Origin: Lachnospiraceae bacterium UBA7188 | Lineage (GTDB): Bacteria > Bacillota > Clostridia > Lachnospirales > Lachnospiraceae | Assembly: GCA_002490995.1 (NCBI GenBank) | Contig: DKVC01000002.1 | Span: 1,543 to 13,229, forward strand | Direction of reading: 5' to 3' | DNA length: 11,687 nucleotides | Part shown: piece after piece, positions 1 through 6,339 of the stretch | Position numbering within the stretch: the first letter of the stretch is position 1 | How the letters are laid out: each line of letters opens with the position of its first letter | Notes under the pieces: generated by a model | Seen by the model: only the letters and a program-made list of their open reading frames with translations | Databases searched by the model: none | Told to the model about the DNA's origin: nothing | Position numbers and translations under genes: made by a program

Positions 1-854
1 TTCATAATGACCACAAAGGCTGCCAGGGGAATATCCGCGCCGTAAGCAGACCGCGCACCGTACTTCACCAGCAGGATGTTGTTCACCACCGTAATCACCA
101 CGATGGACAGCTGAGTCAGAAGGCTGGATGTGCCCAGCGCCATGATTGCTTTCAGCTGTTTTAAGTCCGGCCGGAAGCTGACTGCCTTAAGCCGGAAGGT
201 TTTGCTCTTCGCAAGGTAGGCGGCACAGATGAGAAAGCTGACAAACTGCCCCAAAATGGTAGCGTAGGCCGCACCCTTAATCCCCATATCCAGCACGAAG
301 ATAGCCACCGGGTCTCCCACAATATTGATCAGTGCGCCTACAATCATGGCTCCCATGGCATAACGGGGGCTTCCGTCCGCACGGATGACAGATGCCAGCG
401 TATTCTGGGTCATGGCCAGGGGCATCATAATATAGATGATATATCCGTAGTCATGTGCCAGGGCGATGGTGGCATCCGTAGCCCCGATCATGCGCAGCAG
501 GCCGTCCCCCCAGAGATAGCTGACCAGAATGATCACCACACCGGAGAGAAACGAAAACAGGATGCTGTTTCCGATGCCCCGATGGACATTTTCCGTCTCA
601 TTTTTTCCCAAAGACACGCTTAAAAACGCAGCTGCGCCGTCACCAAAAAACAGCGACATGCCCCAGCCGATGACTGTAATGGGGAAAATAACGCCCGTTG
701 CCGCATTTCCCAGATACCCGACGCCATTCCCCACAAAAATCTGATCCACGATGTTGTAAAGACATGAGATGATCAGAGACGCGATGCAGGGAATGCAAAA
801 TTTCCGGAGAAGCTTTCCTGTCTTCTCCGTTCCCAAATAATTGCCTGATTCCAT
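1..854 (-). CDS. MATE family multidrug/toxin efflux transporter, partial (N-terminal 284 codons)
   Basis: This is a polytopic inner-membrane exporter of the MATE family, which expels cationic drugs or metabolites using a Na+ or H+ gradient. The start is the ATG at 854-852, preceded on the minus strand by CAGGAGG with good spacing. The reading frame is open to the left window edge, so the C-terminal part, normally another 150-180 residues, is missing. The visible part begins MESGNYLGTEK and shows successive hydrophobic helices (IASLIISCLYNIVDQIFVG, then VIGWGMSLFFGDGAAAFLS). It also has the family-typical cytoplasmic motif IRADGSPRYAM, followed by GALINIVGDPVAIF, which resembles the usual N-I-x-x-D-P element. 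The order and motifs match the NorM/DinF-like Firmicutes branch. The substrate cannot be read from the sequence. The upstream leader is long, about 370 nt beyond the nearest terminator, and contains a tandem repeat. Confidence 0.93.
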   Translation of the reverse strand, partial: MESGNYLGTEKTGKLLRKFCIPCIASLIISCLYNIVDQIFVGNGVGYLGNAATGVIFPITVIGWGMSLFFGDGAAAFLSVSLGKNETENVHRGIGNSILFSFLSGVVIILVSYLWGDGLLRMIGATDATIALAHDYGYIIYIMMPLAMTQNTLASVIRADGSPRYAMGAMIVGALINIVGDPVAIFVLDMGIKGAAYATILGQFVSFLICAAYLAKSKTFRLKAVSFRPDLKQLKAIMALGTSSLLTQLSIVVITVVNNILLVKYGARSAYGADIPLAAFVVIM

Positions 855-873
855 AATATTATCCCTCCTGTTT

Positions 874-1099
874 TAAGTCCCGCAACCTCCCTCTCCAGTA
901 CCAGACATGGGCAGTGATTTTCCGGCTGCCAGGTGCATGCATCCTTGAATTCTCCGAGCACTGCTTCGGGTGGCTGCAGTTTCTAAGTTCCGCAACCTCC
1001 CTCTCCAGTACCAGATAGGCAGAGAATTTCCGGCCGCCAGATGCACGTGTCCGTAAATTCTCCGGGTACTCGGGTACTGCTTAGGCGGTTGCTGTTTTC
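874..1099. repeat. Imperfect tandem direct repeat, two units of about 110-116 nt
   Basis: Unit 1 spans about 874-983 and unit 2 about 984-1099. Both open with a nearly identical block (TAAGT[C/T]CCGCAACC then TCCCTCTCCAGTACCAGA). Both continue through a similar order of words: TTTCCGGC(T/C)GCCAG(G/A)TGCA, AATTCTCCG, ACTGCTT, GG(T/C)(G/T)G, and a GCTG...TTT end. Unit 2 carries a small internal duplication (GGGTACTCGGGTACT). It also carries an inverted repeat, GAGAATTT (1022-1029) with AAATTCTC (1055-1062), which is degraded in unit 1. The array ends about 20 nt upstream of the MATE start codon, so on the minus strand it would lie in that gene's leader. Short open frames across it do not stay in phase between the two units, which argues against coding. 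Function unknown. Confidence 0.75.
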
Positions 1100-1216
1100 C
1101 GGTTGCGCAGGAAAGCAAAAACGGCACACGCATGCCGCATATGCCGAATTTCTCTTATCAGAGCAAAGCTGCCGGACAGCCATTTTGCCGTCAGCCGCAG
1201 GTTCCTCTGTAAGCAC

Positions 1217-1279
1217 AAAAAAGACACATGCGTCACTTTGTTCCGTAATCAGATTTACGTGCAAAGCACTACATGTGTC
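1217..1279 (-). terminator. Likely intrinsic terminator: nested hairpin plus U-tract
   Basis: On the minus strand a hairpin is followed by TTTTTT (1217-1222). Three stacked helices align symmetrically. The outer one is GACACATG (1223-1230) with CATGTGTC (1272-1279). The middle one is CTTTG (1236-1240) with CAAAG (1262-1266). The inner one is CGTAA (1244-1248) with TTACG (1255-1259), around a 6-nt loop. Internal loops of 5x5 and 3x2 nt separate them. It lies about 100 nt past the stop of the GH13 remnant, so it probably ended that transcript. It could also act as an attenuator ahead of the MATE gene. The stem is only moderately GC-rich. Confidence 0.6.
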
Positions 1280-1382
1280 GTTCAAGTTTCCCGTCTATTT
1301 TATTGCCTTGATTATTTTAACCAAAAATCCCCCAAAAAGTCAAGAGTCATTTTTCGCAAATTTCGACCTGCTGCACTGCCGC

Positions 1383-1820
1383 CTACGCCAAACCGTACAG
1401 CACGATACACTCATACGACTTCAAGTCATATCTGCCTCCCCCGGCATACGGACAGTCATAATTTCCAATCAGCTTTTCCCGGTACGCCTCCGGTATCTTC
1501 ACCGCGCTTTCCCGGTTCTGAAAGTTATGGACTGCCAGCAGCCTCTCCTTACCCAGAATTCTCTGGTAAGCAATCACGGAAGTCTCTTCCACCTCGTAGG
1601 GCAAAAAACTCCCGTTTACAATCAGGGAACCGTATTTTCCGTCCTTCCTCAGCCGAATCAGCTCCCGGTAAAACTGAAGCACCGACCGGGGCGCCTCCCT
1701 CTGCTGCCGGACATTGATTTCCTTATAGTTGGGGTTCACCTTGAGCCAGGTCTTCCCGGCATCGCTGAAACCTGCATTTTTCTCCGTGTTCCACTGTATG
1801 GGGGTTCTGTTGTTGTCACT
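1383..1820 (-). pseudogene. GH13 oligo-1,6-glucosidase / alpha-glucosidase remnant (C-terminal ~145 codons)
   Basis: The minus-strand frame shows SDNNRTPIQW, then NAGFSDAGKTWLKVNPNYKE and INV. These are the conserved words near the end of the (beta/alpha)8 barrel of oligo-1,6-glucosidase, trehalose-6-phosphate hydrolase and related GH13 enzymes. They are followed by a helix with LRK and a beta-sandwich C-domain that ends LKSYECIVLYGLA. Complete family members are about 550 residues. The 400 or so upstream residues, including the nucleophile Asp and acid/base Glu regions, are absent. Upstream of about 1820 the frame gives unrelated residues and meets a stop near 1892. No ribosome binding site or convincing start precedes the homologous part. 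I infer a degraded gene left after a deletion or rearrangement next to deoC. A short expressed fragment from the GTG at 1739 is possible but would lack catalysis. Confidence 0.8.
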
Positions 1821-1982
1821 GGGACCCGATTGCGAAAGCCGCTGTATATATGAACTTCCAGAAACTGACAGAGCATAAAACCGCTGTTTTCATCAGCCAA
1901 CGTCTCTCCAGCTGTCAATCTTGCGTTGACATAGCTGTCTTCGACAAGAAACAGCTGGCGGCACATTATTATGTTGTAATAT
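1821..1982. other. Unexplained stretch between GH13 remnant and deoC stop
   Basis: Homology to GH13 stops abruptly near 1820, and deoC ends at 1983. The intervening bases hold a short minus-strand frame reading CRQLFLVEDSYVNARL, which I do not recognise. It runs out of frame into the glucosidase remnant. I see no terminator for deoC, no promoter and no RNA gene. The stretch probably contains the junction of the deletion that truncated the glucosidase. Confidence 0.4.
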
Positions 1983-2651
1983 TTACAAACTGGATGAGGA
2001 ATCAGCATTCTTCATAATCTTAACCAGTCTGCTTGTGCCCAGACGGTCCGCGCCAAGTCTCATGAATTCTTCCGCATCCTCAAAAGAAGAAATGCCGCCT
2101 GCCGCCTTTATCTTTACCTCTTTTCCGACATGGGCTCTCATAAGCTTTACGTCGGCAAAAGTAGCGCCGGCGGTGGAGAAACCGGTGGAGGTTTTAATAT
2201 ATTCCGCCCCAGCCTTCGTGACAATTTCACACATTTTCATCTTCTCTTCCTCCGTCAGGAGGCAGGTTTCAATGATAACCTTTAAAATCTTTCCTGCGCA
2301 GGCTTCACGGACCTGGCGTATCTCATCTTCCACCTCCTGGTATCTCCGGTCCTTGAGATACCCGATATTGATCACCATATCGATTTCCTGCGCGCCGTTG
2401 GCAACAGCATCTTTTGTCTCAAATACTTTCACTGCCGTGGTGCTGTAACCGTTGGGAAAACCGATCACGGTACAGATGGGCAGCCTGCCTGCGACGTAAT
2501 CCGCTGCCTGCTTTACATACGCAGCCGGAATGCAGGCGGAGGCCGTGCCGTATTTTATTCCGTCGTCAAGTATCTGACGGATTTCCGTCCATCCGGCAGT
2601 CTGTGCCAACAGTGTATGATCTACAATTTTTAAAATATCTTTCTTTTCCAT
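1983..2651 (-). CDS. deoC: Deoxyribose-phosphate aldolase (DERA)
   Basis: This cytosolic class I aldolase reversibly splits 2-deoxy-D-ribose 5-phosphate into acetaldehyde and glyceraldehyde 3-phosphate, in deoxynucleoside catabolism. The product is 222 residues, the usual length for the short bacterial form, folded as a single TIM barrel. Diagnostic words are VDHTLL (10-15), VIGFPNG (62-68), EIDMVINIG (89-97), YIKTSTGF (151-158) and KIKAAGGI (180-187). The Schiff-base lysine is K153, the second active-site lysine is K182, and the catalytic aspartate is D91. All three are present, so the enzyme should be active. The ATG at 2651 has AAAGGA a few bases upstream. No other deo genes (phosphorylase, phosphopentomutase, DeoR) are visible. 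The gene follows the NhaC-type transporter with 154 nt between them and a weak terminator in the gap, so it may be a separate unit. The C-terminus ends in a short serine run (SSSSL). Confidence 0.96.
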   Translation of the reverse strand: MEKKDILKIVDHTLLAQTAGWTEIRQILDDGIKYGTASACIPAAYVKQAADYVAGRLPICTVIGFPNGYSTTAVKVFETKDAVANGAQEIDMVINIGYLKDRRYQEVEDEIRQVREACAGKILKVIIETCLLTEEEKMKMCEIVTKAGAEYIKTSTGFSTAGATFADVKLMRAHVGKEVKIKAAGGISSFEDAEEFMRLGADRLGTSRLVKIMKNADSSSSL

Positions 2652-2697
2652 AATTGGTCCTTTCTTTCTGATACCCTTTTACCGCTTTTGACCCTGC

Positions 2698-2723
2698 AAA
2701 AACTACATCCTATAGCGTGATGT
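2698..2723 (-). terminator. Possible weak intrinsic terminator between transporter gene and deoC
   Basis: Minus-strand ACATC (plus 2719-2723) pairs with GATGT (plus 2705-2709) across a 9-nt loop. AG and then TTTTT (plus 2698-2702) follow. A stem of five pairs is short, so termination would be inefficient and read-through into deoC remains possible. Confidence 0.35.
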
Positions 2724-2805
2724 CCGTTTCTTTCTCGTCAGGAATAGTCCTCTTCACGTCTCATCAGTTTTAAAAACACAAGCTTCATTTTATGGAATTC
2801 AGCCA

Positions 2806-4419
2806 TCACTTCTGCTCCTTCCCTTGAGTCATCCGGATTCCAAACAGAGCCGCCACCATCAGCAGAATTGCCACCGGAAGCATAATCAGCGCATTCGGCA
2901 CAAAGCCTGCAATCAGGTATGCCACAAAGCTCACGGCCGCTGCGAGCACTGCATAAGGAAGCTGGGTGGATACATGGTCCACATGGTCACACTGGGCTCC
3001 CGCTGACGCCATAATCGTAGTATCTGAAATCGGTGAGCAGTGATCGCCACAGACGGCGCCAGCCATACATGCCGAAACGCACACTACACCCAGCGGATCC
3101 GTCAGCGGAAATACGTTCAGCGTAATAGGAATCAGGATACCGAAGGTGCCCCAGCTGGTTCCCGTAGCAAAAGCCAGAAAACAGCCGATCAGGAACACCA
3201 CTGCAGGCAGGAAAGCCTGAAACGCTCCTGCGGAACTTTTCACCACGCCTGCCACAAATTCTCCCGCCCCCAGGGAATCCGTCATGGCCTTCAGTGACCA
3301 GGCAAAGGTTAAAATCAGGATTGCCGGTACCATGGCACGGAAGCCATCGGGAATACAATCCATGGTCTCCCGGAAAGTCATCGTTTTTCTCAGACAGTAA
3401 TATACCACCGTAAAGGCTAAGGCAAACACGGAACCCAGCATCAGTCCCACAGACGCATCGGAATTGGAAAACGCCTCCACAAAAGATGCCCCCTCAAAGA
3501 ATCCGCCCGAATAGATCATGCCGATGACGCAGCAAAGGATAAGCACAGCGATGGGCAGCACCAGGTCCAGTACAATTCCCTTTTTCTCCTCTTTGGGTGC
3601 CGCCGCGCCCGCATAGGGATTCCTGCCGTTAAACAAATCCCCGTTAAATTTGGCTTTCTCCTCAAATTTTGCCATAGGGCCGAATTCCACTTTCATCACA
3701 GCCATGCCGATCATCATGACTATGGTAAGAATGGCATAGAAATTAAAGGGAATCGCCCGGATAAACAGCGTCAGTCCATTGCCGTCCTCCACATAGCTGG
3801 CAACCGCCGCAGCCCAGGAAGAAATAGGGGCAATGATACATACAGGCGCTGCAGTAGCGTCAATCAGGTAGGCAAGCTTTGCCCTGGAAACCCTGTGCTT
3901 GTCTGTCACAGGCCGCATCACGGAACCCACCGTAAGGCAGTTAAAATAATCGTCGATAAAAATCAGCACGCCCAGAGCCACCGTAGCCAGCTGAGCTCCC
4001 ACGCGGCTTTTGATATGCTGCGCAGCCCAGCGCCCGAAAGCGGCAGAGCCTCCGGCTTTGTTCATCAGGGAAACCATCGCGCCCAGTATCACCAGAAATA
4101 CCAGGATACCGATATTATACCCGTTCGAAAGCACTCCCACGATTCCGTCCTGGAAGACATGAAGCACCGTTCCCTCAAAGGAATAGGCCGAGTAGAGCAG
4201 CCCGCCCATCAAAATACCCACAAAAAGGGAAGAATACACCTCTTTGGTGATAAGCGCCAGCCCTATGGCGATCACCGGGGGCAGCAGCGCCCATATCGTA
4301 CCGTAAAATCCTCCGCCCTCCGCGGCACTCACACCGTCACCGGCAAACAGAGGCCCCACAAATGCCGCCGCCAGAATCACAGTCAGCAGTACACCCTTAA
4401 CTACATTTGATTTTTTCAT
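2806..4419 (-). CDS. NhaC-superfamily transporter, probable lysine transporter (LysW-like)
   Basis: The product is a 537-residue polytopic membrane protein of the Na+/H+ antiporter NhaC superfamily. I chose the ATG at 4419 (MKKSNVVKG) over the ATG at 4461 because GAGGAG lies 12 nt upstream, and because the longer start falls inside a hairpin. An N-terminal hydrophobic segment ending VSAAEGG looks signal-peptide-like. It is followed by GFYGTIWALLPPV and ITKEVYSSLFVGILMG. Family signatures are DDYFN (156-160), GTSWGTF (420-426) and GDHCSPISDTT (458-468). About 11-12 helices are apparent, with one hydrophilic loop near 245-285. NhaC homologues are usually named sodium/proton or malate/lactate antiporters. 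Here a lysine riboswitch controls the gene, and comparative genomics has proposed NhaC-type proteins under such switches (LysW) as lysine transporters. I therefore infer lysine uptake. Transport direction and coupling ion are not shown by sequence. Confidence 0.88.
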   Translation of the reverse strand: MKKSNVVKGVLLTVILAAAFVGPLFAGDGVSAAEGGGFYGTIWALLPPVIAIGLALITKEVYSSLFVGILMGGLLYSAYSFEGTVLHVFQDGIVGVLSNGYNIGILVFLVILGAMVSLMNKAGGSAAFGRWAAQHIKSRVGAQLATVALGVLIFIDDYFNCLTVGSVMRPVTDKHRVSRAKLAYLIDATAAPVCIIAPISSWAAAVASYVEDGNGLTLFIRAIPFNFYAILTIVMMIGMAVMKVEFGPMAKFEEKAKFNGDLFNGRNPYAGAAAPKEEKKGIVLDLVLPIAVLILCCVIGMIYSGGFFEGASFVEAFSNSDASVGLMLGSVFALAFTVVYYCLRKTMTFRETMDCIPDGFRAMVPAILILTFAWSLKAMTDSLGAGEFVAGVVKSSAGAFQAFLPAVVFLIGCFLAFATGTSWGTFGILIPITLNVFPLTDPLGVVCVSACMAGAVCGDHCSPISDTTIMASAGAQCDHVDHVSTQLPYAVLAAAVSFVAYLIAGFVPNALIMLPVAILLMVAALFGIRMTQGKEQK

Positions 4420-4443
4420 TTTACCATCCGTCTCCTCTCTTCT

Positions 4444-4537
4444 GTCCTGCAAAATGAGCATGGAAGCTCATTTTATACTGCACGCCGTTGAAATATGCAA
4501 TAACCAACAACAAGACCACGGTTTCCGCAGGCAGGAC
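4444..4537 (-). promoter_or_regulatory. Second structured element in the transporter leader
   Basis: A perfect 9-bp stem with a 6-nt loop lies 31 nt before the transporter start codon: AAAATGAGC at 4451-4459 and GCTCATTTT at 4466-4474. Immediately beside it, GTCCTGC (4444-4450) is complementary to GCAGGAC (4531-4537), which could close a larger three-way fold that ends next to the GAGGAG ribosome binding site. It lies downstream of the riboswitch terminator and so would be present only in read-through mRNA. Possible roles are a translational control hairpin, an RNase stop or a protein-binding operator. None of these is shown. Confidence 0.45.
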
Positions 4538-4555
4538 CCCAATACTTACATAAAT

Positions 4556-4583
4556 AAAAAGCCATGACACTCTCTGTCATGAC
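4556..4583 (-). terminator. Riboswitch expression-platform terminator
   Basis: The minus strand shows GTCATGACA, loop GAGAG, then TGTCATGGC. This forms a 9-bp stem with one G-U pair, followed directly by TTTTTATTT. It sits about 50 nt downstream of the lysine aptamer and upstream of the transporter start. That is the usual position of the terminator that forms when lysine is bound. Confidence 0.85.
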
Positions 4584-4634
4584 TTCGTAATCGCGAACCC
4601 TGTAATCGGCAGTTCCGAAAGATACCCGACGGAT

Positions 4635-4804
4635 CATAACAGCGCTCCGCCCCATATGGGACGACAGTCCGTGAAATCTTCTTCCACGGCCCGACAGGAA
4701 AGCCCGGCATGGCTCTTCCCGCCTCGGCGAAATCCCCTTTCCGCTGCCTCCCTCTGCCAGGGACAACAGGCAGGCGTACTTATGTCTTCCGCTCCTCTAT
4801 CATG
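4635..4804 (-). ncRNA. Lysine riboswitch (L-box) aptamer
   Basis: Read on the minus strand, this 170-nt segment carries the conserved L-box words in order. These are GATAGAGGAGCGGAAG, AAGTACGCC, GGAAAGGGGATTTCGCCGAGG, GGGCCG and CTGTC. Helix P1 closes exactly: CATGATAG (plus 4797-4804) pairs with CTGTTATG (plus 4635-4642), 8 bp with two wobble pairs. CCGTG...CACGG forms the P5 helix, and CTGCC...GGCAG can form P3. The layout corresponds closely to the well-known lysC leader of Bacillus subtilis, in which lysine binding favours termination. A terminator follows downstream, so high lysine should switch the transporter off. The match comes from remembered consensus, not from a covariance search. 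Confidence 0.92.
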
Positions 4805-4815
4805 TCAATGGTGTA

Positions 4816-4844
4816 ATCATAGACGAAAATTGTCGAAATGTCAA
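4816..4844 (-). promoter_or_regulatory. Sigma-A promoter for the riboswitch-transporter transcript
   Basis: The minus strand shows a perfect -35 TTGACA (plus 4839-4844), a 17-bp spacer and -10 TATGAT (plus 4816-4821, five of six). A start site about 7 nt further would lie only a few bases before helix P1 of the lysine aptamer, as expected for a dedicated riboswitch promoter. Confidence 0.85.
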
Positions 4845-4935
4845 TTCCTTTTTTCCGTTTTCTACATATTTTCCGCCTATTTCCCAAAAGCAGGTGCCAT
4901 CCGTTTAAAAACTTCATCTTTCTGCACAAAAACCA

Positions 4936-4973
4936 TGGACATATCCGGAAAAATATTATATAGTAAAGCTATA
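4936..4973 (+). promoter_or_regulatory. Promoter of the fucosidase gene with overlapping inverted repeat
   Basis: TGGACA (4936-4941, five of six for -35), a 17-bp spacer and TATAGT (4959-4964, five of six for -10) precede the fucosidase start by about 45 nt. A short inverted repeat, TATAG-TAAAG-CTATA (4959-4973), overlaps the -10 box. It could be a repressor operator, although such short A/T-rich palindromes also arise by chance. The promoter is divergent from the riboswitch promoter. Confidence 0.6.
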
Positions 4974-5008
4974 CATAGAACAACAAAATTCATTTGGAGG
5001 TATCTGAG

Positions 5009-6034
5009 ATGGACATGAGAAAATGGTTCAAAGAGGCACAGTACGGTATGATGGTGCATTGGGGACTCTATTCCCTGCTGGGCGGCGAATGGAACGGCAA
5101 AAAGAGCAGCAGCTATGCGGAATGGATTCAGTCCAACCAGTGTATTCCCAACGCGGAATATGAAAAGCTTACGAAAGCATTCAATCCGGTTTATTTCAAT
5201 GCCGACGAATGGGTTCGTTTTGCTAAGGAATGCGGCATGAAGTATTTTGTCATCACCAGCAAGCATCATGAAGGCTTCGCGTTATTCCACTCCAAAGTTG
5301 ACAAATTCAATGTGGTGGATGCAACGCCTTTCGGAAGGGATGTCATCGGTGAACTCTCTGAAAGCTGCTATAAGCATGGTTTGAAGTTCGGGCTTTACTA
5401 CTCCCAGGATCTGGACTGGCACGAGGAGCACGGCGGCGGATATCTCTCCGGCCATATTCCCTGTGCAGGGCATGCATGGTGTAATGACTGGGATTTCCCG
5501 GACAATGACAGGAAGAATTTCGACATCTGCTTCGAAAATAAGATTAAGCCCCAGGTGGAAGAAATCCTCCGCAACTACGGCGAGCTCTGCCTGATCTGGT
5601 TCGATGTTCCCATGACCATCAAGGACAGCCAGAGCCGGGAACTGTTTGACCTGGTGAAAAAATATCAGCCGAACTGCCTGATCAACTCCCGCCTTGGAAA
5701 CGGTGCCTACGATTATGTCTCCCTGGGCGATAACGAAATTCCGGATTCCCTTCCCGCCGGCGAAGAGTTCGATCCCTCCAGGCTGGATTACAATGCCTGC
5801 GACGGCATAAAGCCCTCTCCCTATGGCCTCTATGAGACTGCCGCCACCATGAATAACAGCTGGGGATACTGCGCATGGGATCAGAACTGGAAAGACGCCA
5901 GAAAAATTCTTGAGATCAAACGGAAACTGAACGGTATGGGTATCAACTACCTGCTGAATGTAGGCCCTGACCACCTGGGCAGAATCCCGGGTCCCAGCCA
6001 GGCAATCCTGCGCGAAGTAGCCAAGAACATATAA
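5009..6034 (+). CDS. GH29 alpha-L-fucosidase, compact cytoplasmic form
   Basis: A retaining glycosidase that removes terminal alpha-L-fucose from glycans or imported oligosaccharides. The start is the ATG at 5009, with GGAGG 8 nt upstream; a TTG at 4994 would precede that site and is unlikely. The product is 341 residues and has no signal peptide, so it should act inside the cell on imported substrate. GH29 landmarks are VHWGLYS (16-22), TSKHHEGF (83-90), LYYSQDLDW (129-137), LIWFD (195-199), YETAATMNNSWGY (275-287) and LLNVGPDHLGRIP (315-327). D199 in WFD is the expected nucleophile. E276 is a candidate acid/base by analogy with the GH29 subfamily B pattern. The C-terminal beta-sandwich of typical 450-600 residue fucosidases is missing, and the protein ends just after the barrel. 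No transporter or fucose catabolic gene adjoins it. Confidence 0.93.
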   Translation: MDMRKWFKEAQYGMMVHWGLYSLLGGEWNGKKSSSYAEWIQSNQCIPNAEYEKLTKAFNPVYFNADEWVRFAKECGMKYFVITSKHHEGFALFHSKVDKFNVVDATPFGRDVIGELSESCYKHGLKFGLYYSQDLDWHEEHGGGYLSGHIPCAGHAWCNDWDFPDNDRKNFDICFENKIKPQVEEILRNYGELCLIWFDVPMTIKDSQSRELFDLVKKYQPNCLINSRLGNGAYDYVSLGDNEIPDSLPAGEEFDPSRLDYNACDGIKPSPYGLYETAATMNNSWGYCAWDQNWKDARKILEIKRKLNGMGINYLLNVGPDHLGRIPGPSQAILREVAKNI

Positions 6035-6045
6035 GAAATCTATAT

Positions 6046-6096
6046 AAACGGCATTTATTTCCTGCCAGCCATTATGCACAGCAAGTCATGCCGTTT
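6046..6096 (+). terminator. Possible terminator or processing hairpin after the fucosidase gene
   Basis: AAACGGCAT (6046-6054) and ATGCCGTTT (6088-6096) are perfect 9-nt inverted arms separated by 33 nt, starting 11 nt after the stop codon. The loop is long and the following T-rich tract is broken (TTTATCTGGTTT), so this is a weak candidate as an intrinsic terminator. Confidence 0.4.
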
Positions 6097-6132
6097 ATCT
6101 GGTTTATGTGCAGGATTTAATCACCGGATATA

Positions 6133-6163
6133 TATACTGCAAATATAACCGATGCGCAGTATA
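6133..6163. repeat. Inverted repeat TATACTGC / GCAGTATA in the convergent intergenic region
   Basis: Perfect 8-bp arms at 6133-6140 and 6156-6163 with a 15-nt loop. The stem is extendable by three more pairs beyond one mismatch. There is no U-tract on either side. It lies between two convergent genes. Role unknown. Confidence 0.4.
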
Positions 6164-6221
6164 AATACCACTGTGCCGTTGCACAAAAGGACAGAATGCA
6201 GATATTTCCCGGCGCAGGTAT

Positions 6222-6290
6222 AAAAAAGGGGCTGTCGGAAACAGTTACATATACACAGTTTCTGTGTGTGAATACTGTTCCCGCAGCCCT
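6222..6290 (-). terminator. Intrinsic terminator of the lipoprotein gene
   Basis: On the minus strand GGGCTG pairs with CAGCCC. The stem continues through GGAACAGT with ACTGTTTCC, and an inner ACACAG...CTGTGT hairpin caps it. TTTTTT follows at plus 6222-6227. It starts about 50 nt past the lipoprotein stop codon and is the strongest terminator in the window. Confidence 0.88.
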
Positions 6291-6339
6291 GTCTCATTTC
6301 TACAGCTCACCCAACCTTCGCAGGTCCATACATTTTCTT

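Noticed and set aside
855..1216. Leader word TGGTACTGG, upstream of the MATE gene, considered as a T-box.
   Set aside because: The T-box core TGGNACCGCG is absent, no specifier stem was recognisable, and the word occurs in both copies of the tandem repeat.
1041..1853. Plus-strand open frame of 270 codons.
   Set aside because: It crosses the repeat, the hairpin and the antisense of the GH13 remnant; composition is that of a shadow frame and no ribosome binding site or family motif is seen.
2735..2767. Minus-strand CTGATGAG followed later by CGAGAAA, resembling a hammerhead ribozyme core between the transporter gene and deoC.
   Set aside because: The base before GAAA is A rather than the required C, no stem II closes between the two motifs and no cleavage-site stem was found.
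4473..4766. Minus-strand open frame of 97 codons upstream of the transporter gene.
   Set aside because: It lies inside the lysine aptamer and terminator, so RNA structure explains the sequence.
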